A program made the position numbers and the translations under genes. The notes beneath the pieces are model-generated. The model was not told the origin of the DNA. It searched no databases and saw only the letters and a list, made by a program, of their open reading frames with translations. Shown one piece after another: positions 8,948-16,418 of a DNA stretch of 64,000 nt. The DNA is taken from the NCBI RefSeq assembly GCF_014647795.1, contig NZ_BMPW01000005.1, forward strand, positions 359,839 to 423,838, written 5' to 3'. The stretch's first letter is position 1, and each line of letters starts with the position of its first letter. Origin of the DNA: Actinoplanes campanulatus. Its GTDB lineage: Bacteria > Actinomycetota > Actinomycetes > Mycobacteriales > Micromonosporaceae.

Positions 8948-9727
8948 ATGGACGGACTCCTGCCGATCGGCGCGTTCTCCCGGGCGACGCTGATCTCGGC
9001 CAACACGTTGCGGGCCTACCACGAGTCGGGGCTGCTGGAACCGGCCGTGGTCGACCCGCGTACCGGGTACCGCGGCTACCGGGTCGCCCAGTTCGGGGAC
9101 GCGGCGGTCATCCGGCACCTGCGGGAGCTCGATGTGCCGCTGGCCGCGATCCGGGAGATCCTGGCCGCCCGCGATCCGGAGGTCACCCGGCGGCTGCTGG
9201 CCGAGCACCGGGACCGGACGCTCGAACGGGCCGCCCACCTGGAACGGGTGCTGCGCACCACCGGCGAACTGCTGGACGCGCCGGAGATGGTGACCCCGGC
9301 CGCGGTCATCGAGCGGGTCCTGCCGCCGGTCCGCGCGTTCACCATCACCCGCGAGGTGGCCGAGGACGACTTCGCCGGGTTCCTCGGCGAGGCGTTTCGG
9401 CAGCTCACAGCGGTCGCCGCGGTGGGGCCGCCGGGCGCCGTGTTCCCGGCCGAGTACCGGGACGAACCGGTGCCGGTGACCGCCTACATGCCCGCCGACG
9501 ACGGCCCCGCCCTGCTGCCGGGCGGGCGGTTCGCGGTCTTCGAGTTCACCGGGCCGTACCGGGAGATGACCGCCGGATACCGCTCGCTGGGCGCCTGGCT
9601 GGCCGGAACCGGGATGGCCATCGCCGGGCCGGTCCGGGAGTCCTACCTGGTCGGCCCGGGCGACGGCGTGCCCGAGGACGGCTATCGCACCGACATCTGC
9701 TGGCCCCTACACCTCACGGAGGAATGA
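8948..9727 (+). CDS. MerR-family regulator with GyrI-like effector domain
   Basis: 259 residues. Residues about 5-70 form the MerR winged helix (IGAFSRATLISANTLRAYHESGLLEPAVVD..TGYRGYR); a helix with the dimerisation heptads follows, and residues about 108-255 match a GyrI/effector-binding domain of the BltR/TipA-like group (FEFTGPYREMTAGYRSLGAWL). Such proteins twist a 19-bp spaced promoter when a drug-like ligand binds; exactly such a promoter precedes the gene, so it probably activates itself and the overlapping VOC gene. The ligand is unknown. Confidence 0.88.
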   Translation: MDGLLPIGAFSRATLISANTLRAYHESGLLEPAVVDPRTGYRGYRVAQFGDAAVIRHLRELDVPLAAIREILAARDPEVTRRLLAEHRDRTLERAAHLERVLRTTGELLDAPEMVTPAAVIERVLPPVRAFTITREVAEDDFAGFLGEAFRQLTAVAAVGPPGAVFPAEYRDEPVPVTAYMPADDGPALLPGGRFAVFEFTGPYREMTAGYRSLGAWLAGTGMAIAGPVRESYLVGPGDGVPEDGYRTDICWPLHLTEE

Positions 9728-10071
9728 TGCTCAAGCTGGAGAACATCACATTCGACTGCGCCGACGCCGCGGAGCTGGCCGGATTCTGGTCACGGGCGCT
9801 GGAACGGCCGGTCGACGACGGCGCCAACCGGTTCCACGCCACCATCGGCTCGGCCGACGCCGGGCCAACGCTCATGTTCCTCCAGGTCGGCGAGCACAAG
9901 GCGGCGAAGAACCGCTGCCATCTCGACTTCTCCTCCGACGACCGGGAGGCCGAGGTCAAGCGTCTGCTCGACCTCGGCGCGACCCACGAGGCCGAACACG
10001 ATGAGTACGGCGTCCGCTGGACGGTCCTGCGCGATCCCTCGGGCAACGAGTTCTGCGTCGCGGGCGTATAG
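9724..10071 (+). CDS. VOC (glyoxalase-like) family protein
   Basis: 115 residues, a single vicinal-oxygen-chelate module (LENITFDCADAAELAGFW at the start, RDPSGNEFCV at the end) of the Glyoxalase_6-like type. ATG 9724 overlaps the merR stop (ATGA); a second ATG at 9727 sits better behind the ggagga at 9719-9723. Co-transcription with the MerR effector-binding regulator suggests a role in binding or altering the same small molecule, as for VOC resistance proteins, but no substrate can be read from the sequence. Confidence 0.85.
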   Translation: MMLKLENITFDCADAAELAGFWSRALERPVDDGANRFHATIGSADAGPTLMFLQVGEHKAAKNRCHLDFSSDDREAEVKRLLDLGATHEAEHDEYGVRWTVLRDPSGNEFCVAGV

Positions 10072-10183
10072 TCGGCGGCACTCCGCTTCCGGCTCAGGAG
10101 ACACGTCGCAGACGAGCCCGGGACCCCGCTGACGGGGAGGAGGTGGCGACTCGATGTTCGCTGCCTGCCTTACGGAGATTCAC

Positions 10184-11047
10184 ATGGATTTCGGCCTCGG
10201 CCTCCCCATCAGCGCACCCGCCCGCCTGCTCGACTGGGCCCGCTCGGCGGAAGCACACCGCTTCGACAGCCTGGCCCTGCTGGACCGGCTGACCTTCGAC
10301 AACCCCGAACCGTTGATCACCCTGGCCGCCCTGGCCGGCGCCACCTCCCGCATCCGCCTGCAGACCGAGGTGCTGCTCGGCCCGCTCCGGCAGACCGCTC
10401 TGCTCGCCAAGCAGGTTGCCACGCTGGACCGGATGTCCGGCGGCCGGTTCGTGCTCGGTATCGGCGTCGGCGGGCGGGCCGACGACCACGACGCCGCCGG
10501 CACCCCGCTCCACCGGCGGGGACGCGCCCTCGACGAGCAACTGCCCGCCCTCCGCCGGATCTGGCAGGGTAGGCCGTACGCCGGGGCGACGATCGGCCCG
10601 CGTCCCGTCACCGCGACCGGCCCGGAGATCCTCATCGGAGGATTCGCCCGGCCGGCGCTGCGACGGATCGCGGAACACGCCGACGGTTTCCTCTGCGCGG
10701 CCCCGCTGTCCTGGGCCGGGCCCCTGGTGGAGACCGTGCACGAGGAGTGGGCGGCGGCCGGCCGCGCCGGCCGCCCCCGGCTGGTCTGCCAGATCAACGT
10801 GGCGGTCGGCTCGGCCGCCGTGGTCGAGCAGGCCAACCGGGCGGTCGCCGACTACTACGCCTTCACCGGCCGGGCCGGCTGGGGCGCACCGATGACCGAT
10901 CCGGCCCAGATCGCCGAAACGGTGGAGGCATACCGCGAGTTCGGCGCCGACGAACTCGTCCTCTACTGCTACGGCGAGGACCCGTCGCAGGTCGGGGCCC
11001 TCGCCGAGATCGTGCGTCAGCCGAGGGCACCGGCCAGCTCGGGGTAG
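10184..11047 (+). CDS. LLM-class flavin-dependent oxidoreductase
   Basis: 287 residues from ATG 10184, chosen because acggag lies 7 bp upstream and the protein then begins MDFGLGLPIS, the usual first strand of the TIM barrel; an in-frame ATG at 10154 would add ten unlikely residues. Family motifs: LQTEVLLGPLR, LAKQVATLDRMSGGR, LGIGVGGR. It uses FMN or F420 to oxidise an unknown substrate. The 3' end overlaps the convergent BtrH-like gene by 31 bp. Confidence 0.85.
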   Translation: MDFGLGLPISAPARLLDWARSAEAHRFDSLALLDRLTFDNPEPLITLAALAGATSRIRLQTEVLLGPLRQTALLAKQVATLDRMSGGRFVLGIGVGGRADDHDAAGTPLHRRGRALDEQLPALRRIWQGRPYAGATIGPRPVTATGPEILIGGFARPALRRIAEHADGFLCAAPLSWAGPLVETVHEEWAAAGRAGRPRLVCQINVAVGSAAVVEQANRAVADYYAFTGRAGWGAPMTDPAQIAETVEAYREFGADELVLYCYGEDPSQVGALAEIVRQPRAPASSG

Positions 11048-11934
11048 GTGGGGGCGAGCTGGCGCAGCGTCTCCACGGCCGGTTCGAGGTCGCCGGCCAC
11101 GATGTCGCGCTGGAGAGCGCCGACCAGCCGCGCCTGGCGGGTGGCCACGGCGGCGGCCCGGTCGTGGCCGAGCCGGGTGAGCACGGTGGCGGCGTCGGCG
11201 AGCCGCCGTGCGCCGACACGGATCGCGAAGTGGGCCAGGTGTTCCCGTACCCCTGGATCGAGGTCTTCGGTGATCTGATCCGCGAGTAGGTGGACACCTG
11301 GCTCGCCGCCGACCGTCCCGGCCGGGACCGGCAGGTCCTCGCGGCCGCGCAGCCAGGCCGCCGCTCCGGGCAGCGCCGCACGCAGCGCGTCGTCGGCGGA
11401 AACCGGGCGGACCCGCTGGAACGAGCCACGCATCGTGTACGCCGTGGTGCGGTAGCCGATGGTGTCGGCGCGCCAGGCGGCCAGGAAGTCCGGCACCGGC
11501 AGGGTCGCGTAGGGGCAGCCGTGCGGATCGTGGAAGCGGACCAGATCGCCGTCGATCTCCAGCACCACGACGAAGTGGTCGGAATTGATCGGCCCGGTCA
11601 TCCCGGGCAGATGCCGGAGCAGCCCGAACTCCACCGGCCCGGCCAGGACGGGCCCCTTTTCGAGGGCGTCGCGCAGCATGTCCAGCGCCTGGTCGTCATC
11701 CTCGGCGCCGGTGCGGTGGCAGGTCCAGCCGAGCAGCCGGATCGCGTCGTCGAGGCCACGGTCGGGATCCCACCCGTACGGGTCGAAGAGCGGAAGCCGC
11801 CCGCCGAGGATCTCGAACCCGAACGGCGAGCCGGTCAGCACCTCGATCACCGACGGCGATGGCGCGCCGGCGCCGAGCATCATGGCCAGCGAGTTGGCGT
11901 AACAGTAGGGCCCGGATCCGATGTAGTCAGTCAC
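11017..11934 (-). CDS. BtrH-like / papain-fold-like protein
   Basis: 305 residues. The N-terminus GSGPYCYANSLAMMLG has a Cys (residue 11) at a helix start, and SDHFVVVLEIDGDLVRFHDPHG supplies a downstream His/Asp pair: the layout of peptidase-C39/papain-like folds and of the BtrH N-terminal domain, which transfers an acyl group from carrier protein to an amine in butirosin synthesis. Residues from about 200 on are helical and may be a separate domain. No aminoglycoside or carrier-protein gene is nearby, so the reaction is unknown. Monocistronic, convergent with the LLM gene. Confidence 0.6.
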   Translation of the reverse strand: MTDYIGSGPYCYANSLAMMLGAGAPSPSVIEVLTGSPFGFEILGGRLPLFDPYGWDPDRGLDDAIRLLGWTCHRTGAEDDDQALDMLRDALEKGPVLAGPVEFGLLRHLPGMTGPINSDHFVVVLEIDGDLVRFHDPHGCPYATLPVPDFLAAWRADTIGYRTTAYTMRGSFQRVRPVSADDALRAALPGAAAWLRGREDLPVPAGTVGGEPGVHLLADQITEDLDPGVREHLAHFAIRVGARRLADAATVLTRLGHDRAAAVATRQARLVGALQRDIVAGDLEPAVETLRQLAPTYPELAGALG

Positions 11935-11999
11935 GGAAGCCAGGTTCGGGCCTCACACAGTGGGTAGGGTCAACCGTTTGCACAGTTTGCATCCTTAGG

Positions 12000-12378
12000 A
12001 TCCGGGACCTCTTGGCCCCCACCAACACGGCGTACAGCAACAGCATCGGTTTCAACATGCTCGGCATCAACTCCAGCGGCGCGGCGGTCGGCCTCGGGAC
12101 ATTGAAGAACAACATTTCGTACGGGGGACGCTCACCGCCAACCTGAGCGGCACGAGCGCGTCCTACAACTCGTGGAACATCGGGGTGACGATGTCCGACG
12201 CGCAGTTCCAGAGTGTGTCGACGACCGGCTGGAACGTGTCCCGGCAGTCGAACGGCAGCCTGCCGGTGTGACCTCGCTGCGCCTGGCGTCGACCAGCACG
12301 CTGATCGACAAGGGCACCAACGTGGGCATCGCGTACACCGGTGCGGCCCCTGACCTGGGCGCTTTCGAGACCAGCTGA
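12000..12378 (+). pseudogene. Remnant of a right-handed beta-helix pectate-lyase-like (PL9-type) gene
   Basis: Three frames in succession read as one protein tail: frame of 12000 (NTAYSNSIGFNMLG...LKNNISY, to about 12115), then frame of 12128 (LTANLSGTSASYNSWNIGV...RQSNGSLPV, to 12268), then frame of 12268 (TSLRLASTSTLIDKGTNVG...APDLGAFETS, to 12378). The combined text matches the C-terminal end of secreted parallel beta-helix polysaccharide lyases, including the closing G-A-P-D-L-G-A-F. Two frameshifts and loss of everything upstream mark it as decayed. No IS or repeat explains the truncation. Confidence 0.75.
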
Positions 12379-12387
12379 CCGGATCTC

Positions 12388-12422
12388 CCCGGACCGTCAG
12401 GGTCGCGCCTTGACGGTCCGGG
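12388..12422. terminator. Bidirectional hairpin between the lyase remnant and araC-like gene
   Basis: A perfect 12-bp stem, CCCGGACCGTCA at 12388-12399 paired with TGACGGTCCGGG at 12411-12422, with an 11-base loop. It overlaps the last codons of the minus-strand regulator and follows the stop of the plus-strand remnant, so it could end transcription from both sides. Confidence 0.6.
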
Positions 12423-13113
12423 CGAGCGCGGCGGGCGGCAGCCCGGCCAGGGCGACCGTCTCCCGGCTGAGGTGGGCCTGGTCCACGTAGCCGGCCCGGA
12501 CCGCCTTCTCGCCGAGGCCGCCCGGTTCGCCGAGCAGGTCCAGGAAACGGCGGAACCGCAGCACCCGGTGCATGGTCTTGGGGCCGTAGCCGACGGCCGC
12601 GGTGAACCGGCGGCGCAGCTGGCGGTCGCCGATGTCCAGCCGCCCGCTGAGGTCGTGGACCTGTGTGTGCGGGTCGTCCAGCCACCGCACCGCCGCCAGC
12701 ATGGCCGAGTCCGGTGGCCGTTCCTCGGCGAACCCACCGGAGATCGCCACGAGCCGGTGCAGCGCCTCGGCCGGGGGCAGGTCGTCGGGCAGTCGCCGGG
12801 CCGCCTCCGGGCGCAGGTCGGACAGGTCGACACGGAGGTTCCGCAACGGGTCGAGCGGCATGCCGAGCAGCGGTCCTCCGGCGCCCGGCCTCAGCCGTAC
12901 CCCGATCATGGTCCCTCCGGCCGGCATCGTGGCCGGCATCGGCCCGGTGTCCGGACCGGCGAGAAAGGCCCCGCGCCCCTGCTCCCAGATCAGGTCGACG
13001 CAGCCGTCCGGCAGCACCAGCGTCCGCGCCTCGCCGTCTACGGCGGTCCGGTGCCACAGGCAGACGACGGAGCCACGCAGTGAAGCCGGCGGCGCCCACT
13101 CCTCGTAGCCCAT
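12397..13113 (-). CDS. AraC-family transcriptional regulator
   Basis: 238 residues. The N-terminal half (LRGSVVCLWHRTA, LVLPDGCVDLIWE, LAGPDTGP, GVRLRPGAGGPLLG) is the DUF6597-type beta domain seen in many actinobacterial AraC proteins; the C-terminal half contains two helix-turn-helices (LSGRLDIGDRQLRRRFTAAVGYGPKTM and KAVRAGYVDQAHLSRE). It probably regulates the divergent gene starting at 13182, 68 bp away, or itself. The ligand is unknown. Confidence 0.88.
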   Translation of the reverse strand: MGYEEWAPPASLRGSVVCLWHRTAVDGEARTLVLPDGCVDLIWEQGRGAFLAGPDTGPMPATMPAGGTMIGVRLRPGAGGPLLGMPLDPLRNLRVDLSDLRPEAARRLPDDLPPAEALHRLVAISGGFAEERPPDSAMLAAVRWLDDPHTQVHDLSGRLDIGDRQLRRRFTAAVGYGPKTMHRVLRFRRFLDLLGEPGGLGEKAVRAGYVDQAHLSRETVALAGLPPAALARTVKARP

Positions 13114-13181
13114 GGAACCCAGTATCGCCGGGCGTCCGTTTCCTACAAGACGAACCGGACGCCGCTGCCTAGGTTCGGGGC

Positions 13182-14060
13182 GTGACCGATTTCCTTGCCG
13201 CCACCCGTTTCCTGCACCGTGAGGCCCGCCCGCTGGAGCGCCGCCTCTACGCCACCTGTTTCGAGGGCGCGCCGCCGGACGGTGTGGTGGATGGCCTGCG
13301 CGCCTACCGCAACGCGGACGGCGGGTTCGGGCACGGGCTCGAACCCGACAAGCGCTGCCCGGCCAGCCTCCCGGTCGACGTGGAGATCGCCTTCCAGTCG
13401 ATGGCGATCGCCGGCGCCCACGACGTCCAGGTGCTGACAGGGGCCTGCGACTTCCTGGCCGGAGTCTCCACCGATGGCGCGGTGCCGCTCGCGTTCCCGG
13501 TGATCGAGGACTATCCGCGGGCCGCGCACTGGACCGACTGGACCTATCAGCCAGGCGTCAATCCGACCGCCGGGCTGGCCGGGCACCTGTACGCGCTCGG
13601 TTTCGATCACCCGTGGCGGGATTCGGCCACCCGGTTCTGCTGGGACGCCATCGAGGGCGGCGCCCTGCCGGACGAGGTGCACGGGCTGTCCGAGGTGATG
13701 ACGTTCCTGGCGCACGTGCCCGATCGGGAGCGGGCCGAGAAGCACGCCCGGACCGTTCTGGATCAGATGATCGGCACGTCGATGTTCCAGGCCATCCCGA
13801 AACCCGGCGAGTACGGCCTCACTCCCCTGCACGTGGCGCCGACCGCCGGCTCGCCGTGGCGGAAACTCTTCGACGACACGCAGATCGACGCGCACCTGGA
13901 CCGGCTGGCCGCCGCGCAACTGCCGGACGGCGGGTGGCCGGTCACCTGGGAGCCGCCGTCCGAGGCGTCACGTCTGGAGTGGCGCGGGTTCGTCACGTTC
14001 CAGGCGCTGCGGACGCTCACCTCGTACGGCCGTCTGGTCCACCACGAGGGCGGCCAGTAG
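13182..14060 (+). CDS. Terpenoid-cyclase-fold (alpha/alpha toroid) hypothetical protein
   Basis: 292 residues, GTG start. Two segments resemble the QxxDGGF/W repeats of prenyltransferase and squalene-cyclase folds: YRNADGGFGHGLEPD (near residue 48) and LPDGGWPVTWE (near 246), with helices between, so an alpha/alpha barrel is likely. No DxDD or zinc site of a true cyclase or prenyltransferase is visible, so it is probably not one. It shares a 68-bp divergent gap with the AraC-type regulator. Its 3' end overlaps the convergent MFS gene by 93 bp, long enough that one of the two tails may be a recent extension. Confidence 0.7.
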   Translation: MTDFLAATRFLHREARPLERRLYATCFEGAPPDGVVDGLRAYRNADGGFGHGLEPDKRCPASLPVDVEIAFQSMAIAGAHDVQVLTGACDFLAGVSTDGAVPLAFPVIEDYPRAAHWTDWTYQPGVNPTAGLAGHLYALGFDHPWRDSATRFCWDAIEGGALPDEVHGLSEVMTFLAHVPDRERAEKHARTVLDQMIGTSMFQAIPKPGEYGLTPLHVAPTAGSPWRKLFDDTQIDAHLDRLAAAQLPDGGWPVTWEPPSEASRLEWRGFVTFQALRTLTSYGRLVHHEGGQ

Positions 14061-15341
14061 CGCGGTCAGCGCGACCAGGGCGGTGCCGCGCCAGCCGACG
14101 GTGTGCAGCAGCGGCGCGGCGAGCGCGGCGCCGACCGCTCCGACCGAGAAGTACAGCACCAGGTAGACGCTGCTCAGGCTGCCGGAGTGCCGTGGGTCGA
14201 GGGCCTGGATGCGGCTCTGGTTGGCGGCCTGGGCGGCGAACAGGCCGGCGTCGAGCAGGGCCAGGCCCGACGCGGTCACCGCCGGGCGGTCGAGGCCGGT
14301 CGCCAGCAGGGTGGCGCCGGTGATGGCGATCAGCAGGCTGGCCGCGATGACGGTGGCGGGATCGAAGCGGTCGGTGACCCGTCCGGCGTACGGCAGGACG
14401 GCGAAGCCGAGGAGCCCGGCCAGGCTGTAGAGGCCGATGACGGTCGGGCCGAGTGGGGCGAGCGCCAGCGCCAGGGTGACCCAGACGAGGTGGAAGGCGA
14501 AATACCACAGGCCGCCCGAGGCGACCGCCCAGCGGAGCGCCCGGTGGCGGCACAGCTGCCGGGGGAGTTCGGCGAGCACGACGGCATAGGTCTGGCCGGC
14601 GCGTGGCCCGTGACCGGGCACGGCCTCTGGCCCGGCGGCGCGATCCCGGTCGGCGCGCGTTTCTCGCCATAGCGAGGCCGTTCGGCCAGCGCGATCCCGG
14701 TCGGCGCGCGTTTCTCGCCACGGCGAGGCCGTTCGGCTGGCGCGATCCCGGTCGGCGCGCGTTTCTCGCCACGGCGAGGCCGTTCGGCTGGCGCGCGACC
14801 GGGATCCGGGTAGCAGCAGCTTCGCGGCGACCGCACCGGTCAGGGCGACCGCGGCGAAGACGAGCAGCATCCACCGCCATCCGAGCAGGTCGGTCAGCCC
14901 TCCGCCGGCGAGGCGGCTGAGCAGGATCCCGGCCGACATCCCGGCGGCCACCGTGGCGATGGCGGCCGTCCGCTGCCCGGCCGGCGCGTGCCGCCCGGCG
15001 ATGACGCCCGCCTGCGCCGCCACGCTCGCGGCGGCACCGATGACGAGGTAGGCGGCCAGGAGCACGGCCGGGTGGGAGCTGATCGCGGCGACGGTCAGAG
15101 CGGTGGCCAGCACGGCGAGATGCGCGGCGACGAGACGGTCCGCGGCGATCCGGTCGGTGAGCGGCAGCAGCAGGGCGAATCCGGCCATGCACCCGGCGAG
15201 CGCGGCCGTGGGCACCAGCCCGATGAGTGTGAGCCCGGCCCCGAGGTCGGCGGCGACCGTGGCCAGCGCGGGCTGGATGGCGTAGTTGTTGGCGATGGCC
15301 GTGCCGGCGATGGTGGCGAGAAGCAGGCGGACGACGGTCAC
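13968..15341 (-). CDS. MFS transporter with a tandemly repeated cytoplasmic loop
   Basis: 457 residues, GTG start overlapping the stop of the XRE-cupin gene (GTGA). Twelve hydrophobic helices are apparent; LTDRIAADRLVAAHL after TM2 and YAGRVTDRF in the second half match the two MFS loop motifs. Overall it resembles small drug/sugar efflux pumps of the AraJ/YnfM type. The loop between TM6 and TM7 carries three 17-residue repeats (R-x-S/G-R-T-A-S-x-W-R-E-T-R-A-D-R-D) encoded by 51-bp DNA repeats, absent from the usual family plan. Likely substrate efflux, controlled by the co-transcribed regulator. Confidence 0.88.
   Translation of the reverse strand: MTVVRLLLATIAGTAIANNYAIQPALATVAADLGAGLTLIGLVPTAALAGCMAGFALLLPLTDRIAADRLVAAHLAVLATALTVAAISSHPAVLLAAYLVIGAAASVAAQAGVIAGRHAPAGQRTAAIATVAAGMSAGILLSRLAGGGLTDLLGWRWMLLVFAAVALTGAVAAKLLLPGSRSRASRTASPWRETRADRDRASRTASPWRETRADRDRAGRTASLWRETRADRDRAAGPEAVPGHGPRAGQTYAVVLAELPRQLCRHRALRWAVASGGLWYFAFHLVWVTLALALAPLGPTVIGLYSLAGLLGFAVLPYAGRVTDRFDPATVIAASLLIAITGATLLATGLDRPAVTASGLALLDAGLFAAQAANQSRIQALDPRHSGSLSSVYLVLYFSVGAVGAALAAPLLHTVGWRGTALVALTALLAALVVDQTAVRGERPQRLERDEPAPLQT
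14641..14793. repeat. Three 51-bp in-frame tandem repeats inside the MFS gene
   Basis: Units start at 14641, 14692 and 14743, each opening with CGATCCCGGTCGGCGCGCGT. Units 2 and 3 are identical, unit 1 differs at a few bases near its end. As 51 is a multiple of three the transporter frame is kept; the repeats add a strongly basic cytoplasmic loop. Confidence 0.9.
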
Positions 15342-15913
15342 GGCGCGGTGTGCCGGGTGAGGATCACGGTGTACCGGCACTCCCTGCCGGTGGCGTTGAC
15401 GAAGGCCCGCTCCGCCGGTTCGCCGAGTTCGATGGTGTCGCCCGGCCCGAGCACGTGCACGGTGTCGCCGTCGTGGAAGGTGAGCTCGCCGTCGAGGACC
15501 CACACGACCTGGCGGATGAAGGCGAACGCGGCCGCCGGGTAGGGCACCCGGGCGCCGGCCGGCAGGTGGATCTCGGCGATCTCGGCCGGGAAGTCGGGGC
15601 CGGTGATCTGGCGTCGCCGGTAACCGGTCCCGGGGTCCCGCCACTCGACGGCGTCGTCCCGGCGGCGGACCCCGCTCGCCGGCTCAGGATCCGTCTCGGA
15701 GAGCAGGGCGGCGATGCTGAGCTGGAAGGCGGCCGACAGTTTGCCGAGGATGACGGCGGAGGGGCTGCTCTCGCCGCGCTCGATCCGGCTGATCATCGCG
15801 GAGGACACCCCGGAGGTGTCGGCGAGTTGTGCGAGGGTCCACCGGCGGCCTTCCCGCTCGGCACGGATACGGGTTGCGATCCGTCCCACCAGCGGGTCTA
15901 CGATATTGGACAT
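15338..15913 (-). CDS. XRE-family regulator with C-terminal cupin domain
   Basis: 191 residues. The N-terminal HTH (TLAQLADTSGVSSAMISRIERGESSPS, residues about 22-50) is followed by a cupin of about 80 residues (WVLDGELTFHDGDTVHVLGPGDTIELG). These proteins bind a small molecule in the cupin and repress exporter or amino-acid genes. The ATG at 15913 shares the four bases CATG with the start of the divergent GNAT gene; a GTG eight codons downstream is an alternative. It is co-transcribed with the MFS transporter, which it probably regulates. Confidence 0.9.
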   Translation of the reverse strand: MSNIVDPLVGRIATRIRAEREGRRWTLAQLADTSGVSSAMISRIERGESSPSAVILGKLSAAFQLSIAALLSETDPEPASGVRRRDDAVEWRDPGTGYRRRQITGPDFPAEIAEIHLPAGARVPYPAAAFAFIRQVVWVLDGELTFHDGDTVHVLGPGDTIELGEPAERAFVNATGRECRYTVILTRHTAP

Positions 15914-15925
15914 GAATCTAATATA
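15899..15925. promoter_or_regulatory. Overlapping divergent -10 elements around a shared CATG start
   Basis: Plus strand: TACGAT (15899-15904) lies 7 bp before ATG 15912, with TTGCGA (15874-15879) as a possible -35, 19 bp away. Minus strand: TATATT (15920-15925) lies 6 bp before ATG 15913. Both mRNAs would be leaderless and each promoter would lie inside the opposite gene. Inferred from spacing only. Confidence 0.45.
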
Positions 15926-16418
15926 CGAGACGACGATCCGGGCGGCCGACGCCGGCGACATGGAGGGCATCCGGGCGATCCGCAACCGGGCCATCGAGCA
16001 GACGACGGCGCTGTGGACCGAGACGCCGCAGTCCCCGGCCGAGGCGACCGCGTGGCTGGCCGCCCATCTGGCGCGGGGTTCGGCGTTCGTGGCGGAAGCC
16101 GACGGCGAGGTGGCCGGTTTCGCCACCTACGGACCGTGGCGGCCGCTCGACGGCTACCGGCACACGGTGGAGAACTCGGTGTACGTCCGCGCGGACCGGC
16201 ACGGCCTCGGCATCGGATCGGCCCTGATGACGACGGTGATCGCCGCCGCGCGGGAGGCCGGGCACCACGTCATGGTGGCCGGCATCGAGGCGGGCAACAC
16301 GTCGTCGATCCGGCTGCACGAGCGGTTCGGCTTCGAGCACGCCGGCACGATCCGGGAGGTGGGCACCAAGTTCGGCCGCTGGCTGGACCTGACCATCATG
16401 CGACTACCCTTGGCGTGA
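15912..16418 (+). CDS. GNAT N-acetyltransferase, phosphinothricin-acetyltransferase-like
   Basis: 168 residues. Order of motifs: TIRAADAGDMEGIRAIRNRAIEQTTALWTETPQ (N-terminal helix with the W/T-x-T signature of PAT enzymes), then SVYVRADRHGLGIGSALM (acetyl-CoA pyrophosphate loop R/Q-x-x-G-x-G/A), then HERFGFEHAGTIREVGTKFGRWLDLTIM, typical of PAT/YncA-like enzymes that acetylate amino-acid analogues such as phosphinothricin or methionine sulfoximine. The neighbouring XRE-cupin and MFS genes make a modify-and-export resistance unit plausible. Its 3' end overlaps the convergent monooxygenase gene by 23 bp. Confidence 0.88.
   Translation: MNLIYETTIRAADAGDMEGIRAIRNRAIEQTTALWTETPQSPAEATAWLAAHLARGSAFVAEADGEVAGFATYGPWRPLDGYRHTVENSVYVRADRHGLGIGSALMTTVIAAAREAGHHVMVAGIEAGNTSSIRLHERFGFEHAGTIREVGTKFGRWLDLTIMRLPLA

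Noticed and set aside
14641-14793. CRISPR-like repetition
   Set aside because: The 51-bp units are contiguous without spacers and lie in frame inside a transporter gene.
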